The position numbers and the translations under genes were made by a program. Below are positions 13,801-25,200 of a DNA stretch of 64,000 bases, one piece after another. How positions within the stretch are numbered: the stretch's first letter is position 1; the number at the start of each line of letters is the position of its first letter. Below the pieces are notes generated by a model. That model was not told the origin of the DNA. It was given only the letters and a program-made list of their open reading frames with translations, and did no database searches. The stretch lies in contig VZTI01001048.1 of the NCBI GenBank assembly GCA_013397865.1, positions 594,814-658,813 on the forward strand, in the 5' to 3' direction. This DNA comes from Struthidea cinerea. Lineage: Eukaryota > Chordata > Aves > Passeriformes > Corcoracidae.

Positions 13801-16533
13801 CGCTTGCAGAACTTGAGCTGGACTATCAGGTGTGGGTGGCTGCAGTGCACTTTGAGCATGTCCACACCATTCACGCTGCCTGTGGAGTCTGACAGGGAGA
13901 AGTGAGCACAGTCACAATTCAGGCATGAGCCAGCCCACCTAGACCCACGCCCATCCACAACAAGCCTGCAATGGAGTAGCTTTTGAATTCTCTTTGTGAT
14001 AAAGTCGTCTGGGATGGAAAAACCTGTATGTAAAACCAAGAGGGAAGGATTAAGTTTATGCTGCCCTGCCACCACTGATCTCCATGAAGTATGGTGTCCA
14101 GCTGAAGATGTATGGAACTACAACCCAGGTAATTACATCAACACTGCTTATTAGGGCAAGTTTTAAATTTGAGGTTCCATTTCCAGGGCAGAGATGGTTA
14201 TGACGAACTGGTAGCACAGCAAAATTTATAGATGATAGCTCAGTTCAGCTCAGTGCTCAGTCAGCATTCAGTCCTTGTGACTGGAGTTTTATGCAGTGAT
14301 GAAGGTCCTGGAAAGAGACCCAGTGTTTCCTCTCCAGCCCATGCCTAGAGGTAACTTTTGTCTCTCTGAGCCTTTAAAAAATCTCACAAACAGCAAATGG
14401 CAGATCCAGCCACAGGGATTCAGCTTCTTGAGACTGGGCCTTGATTTGTTATTTTGCACAGAGAATTAATTCATGGTAAAACCTAAGCAAGGAGAAGCCA
14501 GGGATGTACCCTCTAACATTAGTGTAGGAGGAGCATGAGGGATGTGGAAACAGAAATTGCCAGGACTTCATTCTTCCTTCTCCCAGCAAAATTTAATTTT
14601 TATTAGCTGTGCTCACTATCCTTGTCTCCACAGGATTTTATATGCTGATGATGACAGTTCAAAGTATGTGTTTTTCTCTTTTTTTGCAGCAGAGGCCCAT
14701 GGGAGGCTGCTGTCCTGCTTCCAGACCTGACTGAACCTTGTGGGCTGTCATTGCACAGGGCTGTGTGGAGGCACCAGCTCACACTTGGCACTACATCAGG
14801 TATTTCTAAACCACATGTCATGGCATGGAGGACAATCCCAAGGCAAGGCAGACTTGTGTGCTCCACACTAAGCAGGACAAGTGACCTGGCATTTAAAAGT
14901 ACAGCAACTAACAGCGGCTGTACATGTTTACTAAGTCCTGTTTGCATCTGGTCTAGTTTGGACCAGATGTGTAACTGACACATGGGTTTAGGCACCTAGA
15001 AAAGGCATTTCAATTCACTGTGGATGACCAGGAATGTCTTTTTATTACTTCCTTCGGACTTTGCTTTTTATGAGTGCTTATTAAACAAAATTTCCATAAT
15101 AGGGCAAGAGGGCTGGGGAGGGAAAGCTGCGGAGACAGGGAAACCTTTATGAATAGTGTACAAGACAGCTGTAAAGCTGCCTCAAAAGACAGGACTTTGC
15201 AGGCACTTCTGCATGAAACCTCAGACAGCTTCAGATTTCATGTCCTTTTCAGGTCTGAATAAGCATGGTAGGATCTCAGTCTTGTGAGCTTTCCTTTAAA
15301 TGTGTGAGCAGATTCACATTCCAGTGCCACAAAGCAGCCATAAATGAAGCCTAATGGGACAATTGTGTTAGGCTGCCTGCTTCCTGTTTCCCATATTTGG
15401 ATCGAGCTGCAAGACGAGCAGGCCTGTATTGGATAAACTGACTTGGCATGATTTCCAGAAGAAACTGCAGAATAGTTAGACAAGCCCAATTAAACAATAC
15501 AGTCTCAGCCATGTGACAGGTAAAAAACACCATGAGAGTCTTTCTAGGTAAGTGTGATAAACTCTTCAAATTACTATTATCCTGCAGTGTTCTTGGGGCA
15601 AGGGTGGATAGAGAAACATAGTTTTATGGCTATTTGCATCTCAAGTCCTTTTTTGATGTAAATAGGGTTATATACACCTCAAGCTAATGTAAGTGTGTCT
15701 GTTTATGTCAGAAATGAATTTATACTGACTATCACCTGATTTTAAAACCAGCTTCTCAAAGCAGAAATCATGTTTCTGTGGTGGTATAAAGACAGCAATT
15801 AAATCTTCTTTCATAGTAATTGCAATCTTTTCCCCTCTTATATAAATGGATTTAAACAAACATTAATAAAGTTGCAAAATTCATAGGATAGTTCAAGTTG
15901 GAAGGAAGTCCAGACAGTGTCTAGCCCAACCTCCCATGCAAAGCAGGGTCAGCTCAGAGGTCAGAAGCAGTTGCTCAGGGCTTTATCCAGTCCCATTTTG
16001 AAAGCCCTCAAGGATGGAGAATACACAGTCACTTTGGGCAACTGCCTGACTGTCTTCATGGAGAAAATATTTGTCCTTCTATCTGGTGTCTGCCTCTCAT
16101 TTCAATTTGTGCCTGTTGCCTCTCATTCCCCATGCACCACTATGAACATTAGTGGCTCCATCTCTCCCTCCCCACAGGTATCAGCAGGCTGTTGGTAGGT
16201 CCCCTGAAACCTTCTCTTCCCCAGGCTCAACAGGTCCAACTCCCTCAGCCTCTCCCTGGTGAACTTCTGCTGAGCTTGCTCCATATTATTGCCTTTCCTA
16301 AACAGAGTGAGCACAAACTTTCCTTACCCATGAATGTGAGATTAAAGGAAGGCATGGCACTGCACACCAAGATACCAGAGAGGATGGGTACCTGCTAATG
16401 CCAGCTTCAGGGCCTTGAACACACAAGGCTTCTTCTGAGAGCTCTCGTAGAGCGACGGCAGAGCGATGGTCTTGCACGTCGATTGAAGGAAGAGATAAGC
16501 ACTGCCAATCCAAGGAGTGGGGCTGCCTGCCAT
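10501..16533 (-). CDS. TRADD: TRADD, TNF-receptor type 1-associated death domain adaptor
   Basis: TRADD is the cytoplasmic adaptor that couples TNFR1 and related death receptors to TRAF2, RIPK1 and FADD. Four coding exons join in phase: 16392-16533, 13611-13888, 11747-11924 and 10501-10808, giving 301 residues (human 312). The start reads MAGSPTPWIGSAYLF, matching the human IGSAYLF-type opening. Residues 1 to about 160 form the N-terminal TRAF2-binding fold, with motifs such as LIVQLKFC, FLRSYREGALQ and CLECI. Residues from about 200 form the C-terminal death domain, with KKWKQVGRSL, CRALRDP, YDREGLYEQAYQMLLRF and LAEELLGL. The exon with the ATG has an upstream acceptor at 16544-16545, so a further untranslated exon should lie in the island at 17.3-18.1 kb. 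The proline-rich linker of the mammalian protein is replaced by a shorter Asn/Pro stretch. Identification is secure; expression was not tested. Confidence 0.97.
15881..16300 (-). mobile_element. CR1 LINE 3' fragment (reverse orientation)
   Basis: Read on the plus strand it begins with tcatagga-gttcaagttggaaggaagtcc, the reverse complement of a CR1 3' end, and continues with typical CR1 text (agcccaacctccc, agcagggtcagctc, ccagtcccattttgaa, ccctcagcctctccctggtgaac). It lies in the first coding intron of TRADD, just 3' of the ATG exon. It is 5'-truncated and diverged, so inactive. Confidence 0.85.
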
Positions 16534-17019
16534 CTTCAGCACCCTACAAAATCACACAGGCAAGCTCAGAGACCATAGGGGAAATGGCCTGATGCCAGGG
16601 GAGTGCTACAGCACAAGCATGACAGACTGATAGGGATTTACCCTTATTTCTTAGAGGAGTGCTGATGTTTCTAAAGCAAGTGTAACCTTTGAGGGGTTTA
16701 CTGTTACTCTGTAAATCACAGCACAGTGGGACATGGTATCCCAAAGACAGCAGCTCACAAAGCTTTGCTTTCATTTTCCACTGGAATCCATTCATTTTAC
16801 AGTCCAAAGATACTCTGAAGCAGAGTTTCAGTCCTTGTGCCTCTGACTGACCAGCCAAGCTGGCAAAACGTGAAACGACTGAGGTGCTCCAGGGAGCGCC
16901 CAGCAGTCCTGGCTCTGGCACGTTCCCATGGACTGCAGCCAGAGATGTTCTCCTCAAGTTCCTGGTCCCCTGGTTGTTCTCAGGGCCCAGAGCTCTTGTA
17001 ACAGGACACTCTACACAGG

Positions 17020-17279
17020 CAGGAGAAGGGTAATGGTTTTAAACTAAAAGAGGGTAGATTTACATTAGATACAAGGAAGAAATTTTTTACAGTGAGGGTG
17101 GCGAAGCACTGGCACAGAGAGGTGGTGGATGCCCCATCCCTGAAAATATTTAAGGCCAATTTGGACAGGGCTCTGAGTGACCTGATCTAGTTCAGTATGT
17201 CCCTGGTCACCACAGAGGAGTTAGACTAGATGGCCTTGGAAAGGTCCCTTCCAACCCAAACCATTCTGTGATTCTATGG
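17020..17279 (+). mobile_element. CR1 LINE 3' fragment
   Basis: Plus-strand text matches a CR1 3' end: a gaagaaattttttacagtgaggg section, a gtggtggatgccccatccctg section and gaaaggtcccttccaaccca, ending in ccattctgtgattctatgg, the CR1 terminal octamer region. It lies between the TRADD ATG exon and the CpG island, so inside the presumed 5' intron of TRADD. It is truncated and inactive. Confidence 0.88.
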
Positions 17280-17329
17280 CTCAGGAGCACCCCTGTGCTT
17301 TGTTTATGCCCTTTGTTCTCGTGCCTCTG

Positions 17330-18125
17330 CAGCGTTAACCCAGCGGGTGAATCTTCCCGTCCAGTGAGCGCTGCCCCAGTCCCCGCTCCGCGGTCAAACC
17401 GCTGTGGGGTTCTTTAAAAAATCAGCCCCGGACGGTAAGTCACGTTTGTGAGCATGGTTATTGCCTTTTTTCGCTGACTTCTGGCAGGCGTCAGGCCGCT
17501 GCCGCTCAATTCCCGTCACAGCCTCGCTGGGAGGGCGCAGTTTCTGAGGGAAAAGCGCTGGAGCAGCCTCCAGCCCCGGTCCCGCCGCGCTGTGCCTCCC
17601 GCGGGGCCGGCGGCTGCTCCCGCTGCCCGGATGTCCGCTCGGTGCCCGGGTGTCCCCCCAGCCCGGCACCGCGGGGCCCGGAGCGCGGCCCCTCCAGCCA
17701 GGCCCGGCCNNNNNNNNNNNNNNNNNNNNNNNNNNNNNNNNNNNNNNNNNNNNNNNNNNNNNNNNNNNNNNNNNNNNNNNNNNNNNNNNNNNNNNNNNNN
17801 NNNNNNNNNNNNNNNNNNNNNNNNNNNNNNNNNNNNNNNNNNNNNNNNNNNNNNNNNNNNNNNNNNNNNNNNNNNNNNNNNNNNNNNNNNNNNNNNNNNN
17901 NNNNNNNNNNNNNNNNNNNNNNNNNNNNNNNNNNNNNNNNNNNNNNNNNNNNNNNNNNNNNNNNNNNNNNNNNNNNNNNNNNNNNNNNNNNNNNNNNNNN
18001 NNNNNNNNNNNNNNNNNNNNNCGGGCCTTGACGCCTCCAGGTGTCCCCGCCGCGAGGCCGGCGGTGGCTCCGCCAGCCGCCCACCCAGCTCCGCCGCTTG
18101 GTCTCTCGTGTAGGGGAGGCTGTGT
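17330..18125. promoter_or_regulatory. CpG island, probable TRADD promoter and untranslated first exon
   Basis: GC- and CpG-dense sequence flanks a 312-base N gap (17710-18021). It lies about 0.8-1.6 kb upstream of the TRADD ATG exon, which begins at a splice acceptor, so the TRADD first exon is expected here on the minus strand. In human, TRADD and FBXL8 are divergent from this interval, so the island may once have served both. Open frames through the Ns are meaningless. The transcription start is inferred from position and base composition only. Confidence 0.6.
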
Positions 18126-20900
18126 CAGCTGTCAGAAATACTCTGTTCAGGTGGCTCCAGAGCTGCCCGAGGGCTGGGACCGGTTGGTTGTATATCCCTG
18201 GAACATTAGGGATGGAGGCGAGTGGGGTGACTTGAAGCCCCTGCATGGCTTGTGGCTGACACACGCGAGGCTGGTGGGTCCCGGCTGGGACTTGTCAGCT
18301 TTCCGCCGTGGTGCTGCTAATGAGAGCTTGGATAGGTACAGAGAATGAAGCAGCATTTCCCCAGTCCACGAGAGGTTTTGTGGCAATCAAAGCACGATTT
18401 GGGTCTTCATTGCTCAACCTCAGGTAGCAACCTCCTGCCCAGGCTGCATCTGCCTTGCATAGGTGCCCTGTGAGCTGAAGGATAATAGCAGCTCCCTTAT
18501 TTGTCCCCAGCTGGTGAAATGCTGGCGTGGGCCTGGGGCCAGATTTTGTCCCACGTGCAAGCTGCCGTCACTCTGGCTTGTGATTTGTGCGAACTGGGAG
18601 ACTGAACTACAAAAAAAAAAGCAGGAATCATTTTAAAACACTAAAAATACATATATATCTGATGCTATTTTACAACAACAGTATTTTAACAATATAAACT
18701 TAATTGTTTGCTAAAGGGAAAACATGATTCAAATAGATCTGTAAAGGGGTTGCTCTGGGCTGGATCTCCTGGCTTCTCTGGTTCACAGGGTCAGATCCAG
18801 GGGGGCAGGCAGTGCCCACAGACCCCTTCAGGGTCAGCAGGCCTAATGGTGCCAGTGCTTTGGAAACAAAGCATTTACTTGCTAACAGTTTAAGCAAGTG
18901 AGTTCAAACATTTAAGGTCTGATGGGGTTAAATGAACCTGGACATCGTAACATTTCATTACAAAAACCAAACCTGAAGCAGTGCTGGCTCCCAGAACCAG
19001 GTGGGAACCACAGCGTGAGTTGCTGTGGAGAGCATCACCCACCCATGTCCTGTAAATGTTTTCTCCTTGAAGCCAATCTGCCTGCTGTATATTGTGGGGT
19101 TAAAAAAAGAATAGGTAGCTGAGCCCCAAGTTTCTCCTCTGCTAACCCTTGCTGAGTGTGTGCCTTCTGGGAGCATCCCATGGGGTGAAATCAAAGTGCT
19201 TGATGAGCACTTGGAGTTTCATCTTGTTGTGTCCCACTTGGGAAGTAAAGATGGCAGTGAGGGCAGAGGCTGGGGCTCAGCGGGGCTCAGCTGGCACAAA
19301 ATTGGGGTGTCAGGGTTCAGTGGCACATCTGCCTGGGGTCTGGGGCTGAGATAGGACAGGCTGCCCTGAGCTGGCAGCAGTCGTCAGGCTAAAAGCACAC
19401 TCTTACTGTCTAAGAGATTCAGGATCCTTCTTGATGGCTCCAAAGGCTTTAAGGAAATCATAAAATGAAAGGAGCTGAACACATGAGATCTCATTTTGCC
19501 TTAACATTTTGGCAGATGTGTGTTAGAGACACTATTAAAAGCAGCTAAAAGTAGAAAAGCAGTGTCCGAGCTGTCAAGGTGATTGTCAAGAAGATGCTGA
19601 GTTCCCAGGAAGGAAGTAGGACGGTGTCACTTGGCTGCTGTAGCTGGGCTGGGTGGGAAGGGGGTTGTCACTGATATGATGGTAGATAAGATAGTACAGC
19701 TGCTGTGCTGCTGCCACCTCACACTCAAAGTAAAGAGTCACGCTTCAAAGCAGCACATTCTAGAAAAATGTGCAGTTGTGTTCCCCTCTGTGTTACGCTT
19801 TTTGCGTTGCTACTCCATACTTGCTTCATGGGTTTCAACTCTGACCCTACTTGGAGGGTCTCTTGATGCGCAGGTTTTCATTTAAATGAGACCTGCGCTG
19901 CTGAGGTAATGCTGTGGCTCTGGGACCTGGCGCTTCCATAGCGAGAGGGCATGCCATGAAGTTCAGAGTGAGATTGTGAGACTTGGCCCACACTCCAGTG
20001 CTGGCCTGGCAAGGGGAATGTTTGCTTTTAAAAATCTCTTGCTTGGTTATGAGAGGGCTGAAAAAACATGTCATGGTGGTAGTTTTGTTTGTGCAGAAAT
20101 CTAGAAGAGAGCTGCAACACGTTTTGGAAGACGGCGAATGGAAAGTTAGGTTAATGGTCCGATGCTCTAAACCTTCTTCCCAGGCACTTATTCTTCTGCA
20201 TTATTTCCTGCAACCACAGGAAAGGTTGATCAAAATACACTTCTCCCTTATTATGTCAGACATTATGAGTGCAGTTTCTGCAAACTGGAGTCACAGTCAT
20301 AAAAGGTTTTTTCCCCAAACTGCAACATCTCATCACAGGCAAGGACCGCTATCATTAAGCTGCTGGTTTCTACTCTAGGCCTTCTGTTGCACTATCAGTA
20401 AAAAATGGATATGTGAGGCTGTTTTCTGTGCAGAGCTTCTGCTTGCAAAGAGGTTTTTTCCCCCACAGTTTGAGAAATCTGTCTCAGCTTTTTGAATACC
20501 AGTGCAGCACTACCAGAAAATTCCCTTGCATTTTTATTACTCAGAGTAGCAAAACCTCACTGTAGGAAAAAAGACCTTTTTTCCCCCAAAGAGCTTTGAT
20601 CTGACATTTTTAACTCTTGAAAAGTATCACTCAGCTTCTTAGGATTGATTGAAAAAAACTGTGAAACAAATGGACAAGAGTTTTTCCTAATTTTTTGTGT
20701 TCAAATTCAAGATATGGTGAAATTACAAGTTTGAATGGTTTTTTTTACCTCCTCTGTAGTCCAGTTTGATTTGTTAATTAAATCCTAATGTGTGTCCATG
20801 TCCCTTTTTTTTTGTTGTTTCTGTTTTGGTTTTCCTCAACAGGGACTCTTGAGAATTAATTGCAGTTTTGGAGGTTTTCCCATGTGTAAACCTGACTGAA
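18126..20900. other. Intergenic, no recognisable gene
   Basis: Open frames are short and show no domain. A small A/T-rich patch with an acatatatat run lies near 18600-18660. Nothing in this stretch resembles an LRR, F-box or HSF exon. Confidence 0.5.
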
Positions 20901-20908
20901 TTGGCAAA

Positions 20909-21180
20909 ATGTCTGCTCCAGTGCCAGAACTGTGGCATTACATCCCAGAAGAAATCCTTGTCCGAATATTCTATTATCTTTCTCTTTGAGATAGACAGAG
21001 AGTCTTGCAGGTGTGCAGACAAGGGGCTGCAGCAGTTTCTTCCAGCTCTGCTTGGCACTTCACAGGGGTCAGCTAGGAGGAATGGGGTCCTCTGTCCAAG
21101 CATCTTTGCAGGAATAACCAGATCGTTGTTTCCAGTACATGTCAAACATTTACTCCACTCTGCTGTGGCACTATTGACCT
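20909..21180 (+). pseudogene. FBXL8: F-box relic, probable FBXL8 pseudogene
   Basis: From an ATG at 20909 the plus strand reads an F-box opening, with IPEEILVRIFYYLSL at codons 12-26, then a TGA at 20987-20989. The same frame then continues with DRQRVLQVCRQGAAAV and SSSSAWHFTGVS before a TAG at 21074-21076. Set against the human FBXL8 F-box as I know it (LPEEVLALIF, LSLRDR, RVCRAWAAAA, WHDTKIS), about half the positions agree, and the TGA falls where human has Arg (a CGA-to-TGA change would do it). After the second stop, a shifted frame may carry a weak continuation (CPSIFAGITRSLF). No LRR exon follows before HSF4 at 22287. FBXL8 encodes a substrate-receptor F-box protein of SCF ligases and lies between TRADD and HSF4 in human, the same place and strand as here. 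The reading is an inactivated remnant; a sequencing error would not explain two stops plus the missing LRR part. Confidence 0.62.
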
Positions 21181-22286
21181 TGTGACTTCTATGTGTGATG
21201 ATGTTATCTTACATGACTAACACCTGTTTATATAGAATTTGTGTTACTTGCTGGGTGCAAGTAAAAAAAAGGCAGTGACTTTTTTTAGTCACTGATGGTG
21301 ATTTGGGTTTTAGGGGAAATACCACATTCTTAGGCACATTGTTCTAGGTTGCCCTTTGAAGATGGCAAGAAAAAATTAATGCATTGTTATCCTTATTGTG
21401 ACACTTGTCTCTTCTCACCTCCTGACTCTTTCAGTGTTTGGCCTTAAAGGACTCTGTAGGCATCAGGTGAGAACTCTGTTTCATTTTATAGGAGGAATGT
21501 TGAGCTTAGCCTTTACAAGTTTTTGCTAAGGACCTCAGGAAAATTTAATGTTGATTTTATATTTTATTATGTTATTTAAAGAGCAGTTTCTGAGTTGAAA
21601 TGACCCTGGCATTAAGCCACACTGCAAGCATGTATTTAGAGCTATCTAAAGCATTTTTATTAATGATAAAACCATATTGTTTAATAGAGTCTATGTGTAG
21701 CTGTTTTTAGCATCCTCTTTTCTCATGAAAGAGCTAAATAATTTCTGTTGACAAATAACACAGGATCTGTAGCTAAACCTGCTTACAATTTTGACTTTTC
21801 ACAGTCTTGCTGAAGGTCTGCAGCCCTGAGTCCGGCCAGCTCTTGTTCGTCTGTGCCAGCCAAAGTTTAGGACAAGAAAATTGCAATATAACAATTCAGG
21901 TGCCTTCACAAACCTGGGATTGCTGTGCCTGGGTGTCCCACAGGCTCTGGGCAGGTGGGTTTGCTCTGGTGACTTGCTCACCTCCCAGCATAAGGTGGGC
22001 AGCACGTGTTCCCTTTGCATGACGCTGCGTATTTATTCACAGCTCTGTGAGATCGGCTGCAGTGCATTTTCATTCTGTGTATTGTTCTCTGGGGCTGGTG
22101 ATGCCATCCCATTGTGCTGAGTTTTTAAGAGTGCGAGCAGCGCTGCTGATGTGACTCCCTGGACGCCTACTTTCCACTGGCCTGGGATAAAATTGGGTGG
22201 TTCATTCTCTGTGGGACGCAGGCGCGTGCAGGGAAGCAGGCGCGCCCACGGCAATGGGGTTAGTGTAGCTGGGACACTGCAAAGCT
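21181..22286. other. HSF4 upstream region
   Basis: There is no CpG island comparable to those of TRADD or HSDL1, and no coding exon is recognised. The sequence just before the HSF4 ATG (22200-22286) is moderately GC-rich and should hold the HSF4 5' untranslated region or proximal promoter. No TATA box or heat-shock element is clear enough to call. Confidence 0.45.
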
Positions 22287-25200
22287 ATGCAGGATTCACC
22301 CAGCTCTCTGGTGATGGATGGATACTCCAGCAATGTCCCAGCCTTCCTAACAAAACTCTGGACGCTGGTGGAAGACCCTGAAACGAACCATCTCATCTGC
22401 TGGAGTTCTGTAAGTACAGCAGGTGTTGGGTGTCACTAATGCCTGCAACACCAGGGAAAACCCAGGTGTGAGGCCCGAGTACTGCGTGGCACAGGAGCTG
22501 CCCTTTGCTTGGCAGGTGCTGCCCAGTTACTGACAGAGGGCAAAAACCAGGAGTCAAGTACAGGCACTTTTCGATAGACTTGGTATTATTTATCTGAAAT
22601 ATTGTGGCTTTTCTGTTTCAGAGGGGCAACTGTTTTGTGGGTGTTTTAATTATAATATTTACACATTTCACTTGAAACGTCCTAAAAAGTGTCTGATACT
22701 CTAATTCTAAGAATTCCAGATGCTTTGAGAGAGATGCTTTTCACTTTGCTTGAATTTGCAGCTCCCTAAAATTTTCTAGGAAATGTGCAAAGCCCTTAAA
22801 AAGTTTCACTGCTGTTTGTATCATCTCACGTGTTTCTTAGCAGCCTCTCACAAATGTCTAGGGAGAAGGCAGCAGATAAACAGCACTCAGAACTCAGACT
22901 CAAACCTATAGTTTAAACAGATCTCAGAACAGATCTCAGACTGACACCCTAAATTGTTTTGGAAAAGCTTTACTTGATTTTTCAAGGCATCTGTGTGATG
23001 GTCACGGTGATGTGGGTATATATTGTCTGTACAGCTTCATAGGGATAGATTGCTTTGGCTTCTTATTTGTCACAGAGGCATTAATATACTAAGTGCAATC
23101 ACAGAAATAAAATTATTTGTCCCCTTCATACAGCACTTTGATACCACATTGTGCTTTTGATCTAAGACTTGCTGCAAATAACATGACTTGTTTTCAGCAG
23201 GGAGTTATTAGATAAGCTGTGTCCATAAACTTGTTCTCCAAAATTAAGAATCTATAACACAAGCAGGTTTAAAGAGGGGTGGTAAAAAAGCAGCCTTTCT
23301 TATATTTGTGTCCAGTAGAGTTTTCATTCAAACCTTGAGATAGAATTTGAGCTGCATTGATATCTGTGGCCATGGTTGTTTGATGCTGGTATTACATGGC
23401 CATACCTCTGAGAACCCCCAAGCTTTGGTATCACGTGTTTTAAATAAGGTTTTTGAAGCTAGGAATTATTTTCTAACCTGTATAAGTAGTCCCCTCTTGG
23501 TTACACTTAGAACATTGTTATTTTTGGCTGACAACCACCATGCTCTGTTTTACTGCAAACTAACATAGGCTGCAACTACATCCTTGGAGGTTTTGGCAAG
23601 GCTTTTCGGTGTCTCATTTTCCTGTTGCTGCAGGTTTCCATGTTTCTCATATTCTTCAGCTTCTATACATTGGGGATATTGGAACTGAGTGACTGTGTTC
23701 ATACCTAAGATTTCTGGGTATAATCAGTACTTCTAGAAAATAGGACCCATAAGGACCAGTGAACTGTTTCTTAGCATGTAAAAGAGATGGAGAGGAAATG
23801 CAGTAATGGTTTATATATACACTAAAGTCTGTTGTAAAGTGGAAAGGAAAAGTCTGCTCTCTGTGTCCATGGTAGATTGGACAAAAGGTAATTCAATTAA
23901 TTTTTTAAATGGAAGATGCAGTTAGGGAGAACTGGCAAATTCCTGGACTAGGACTTGTCTTGTCAGAGCACAACATGTCTGTCCTGGTGGTTCTGTCAAA
24001 AGCAGTTAAGATAAGCATCTGCCGTGATTGCTGCAGAATAATTTTGCTTTGGGCAGAGAAGACTTCCAAAGTTTCTCCCAGCTTGTGCTCCCTTGGTGTC
24101 AGACAGCCAAGGCACAGCTGCAGTGTGGGAACAAACTGACACATGCACATTTCATCAGTGAACACACAGTAACCCCAAAGTCTCTTGTATCTGTAGGAAC
24201 CTTTCTGAGTGTGCCAGCTTCTGAGAACATTGTGGTCCTGAATTCAAAGGAATGGCCTCTCATGAGAGGCCATAAGGAGTTGTTGAGGTACCCAAAACTC
24301 TCGTGCTTTTCATTTTCCATCAGTGGGTCCAGTCTGGGACACACAGCTATATTCCAGAGTAAAGGGGCAGAAGCACAAGGGAAGCAGAATTAACCAGCTC
24401 TGTCCCCAGGACAGTGTCTGCAGTGTTGGGAAACCCTGGTCCCTGCTGTCCTGTCTGCAGGCTCTTGTCTGTGAGGATAACTCCAGTGTGCAGGTTGTCA
24501 GTGAATCTCTTAAGTGCTTGAGCAGCCTTTGTTTCTGCTGCATGGGGTAAGGAATGATAGGAAAGACCCCAGACATGATCAAAGACCACCACTGAGGCAC
24601 AGTCATGTTCAGTGTTTGCAGTGGTGAGCAAGGAGGAAGAAGTGCAGCTGAGCCAAAGTTGTGTGTTTGTGGGTGTTAATTGTTAGAGCTGCCAAATGAG
24701 CCCGAGCACAGAGGCCACTGGCACCGTTTGGTGATGGAAATGTAGTGGCAACCAGTAGGGCAGCAGGGTTTGCCAGCTGGCTGTTTTCTGGTGGCCGTGG
24801 GCAGGCTGCAGGCACACAGCAGCCCCTCTTTAGTCACTGAGCTGTCTCATGGCCCTGATTGCACTCCCTGTTTTAGGGACTTCCAGACTTCCCTGAGTGC
24901 ACCCTTGCAGCTGCAGACCCCCTGAGGGGTGTGTCGTGGGACTCACGCACCACTGGTTCCCTCCTACTGCGCACAGAGCCCGGGGGCTCTTACCAAACAC
25001 TGTCCTCCTGTGTCACAAACCAGCCCCTGTGGAATACCCACCCAGGCTGACACACCTCTGGCTGCTGGTAACAGCACTGAACACAGCAGGAGGATGACTG
25101 TGGTGTGCTGGTCTCAGACCCCGCCCTGCCAGCATGGTGCAGGCTCTGGTGTCTTTAGTTCTTGTCCCTCGAAACTCGGCTGCAGCCGAGGGAAGTCCCT

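Noticed and set aside
13506..13892. 128-codon plus-strand open frame
   Set aside because: It is the antisense shadow of TRADD exon 13611-13888.
16123..16314. Minus-strand open frame of 63 codons overlapping TRADD intron sequence
   Set aside because: It lies entirely in the reversed CR1 fragment.
17592..18348. Long open frames on both strands across the 17.7-18.0 kb gap
   Set aside because: Most of their length is N; the visible ends are Pro/Ala/Arg-rich translations of a CpG island.
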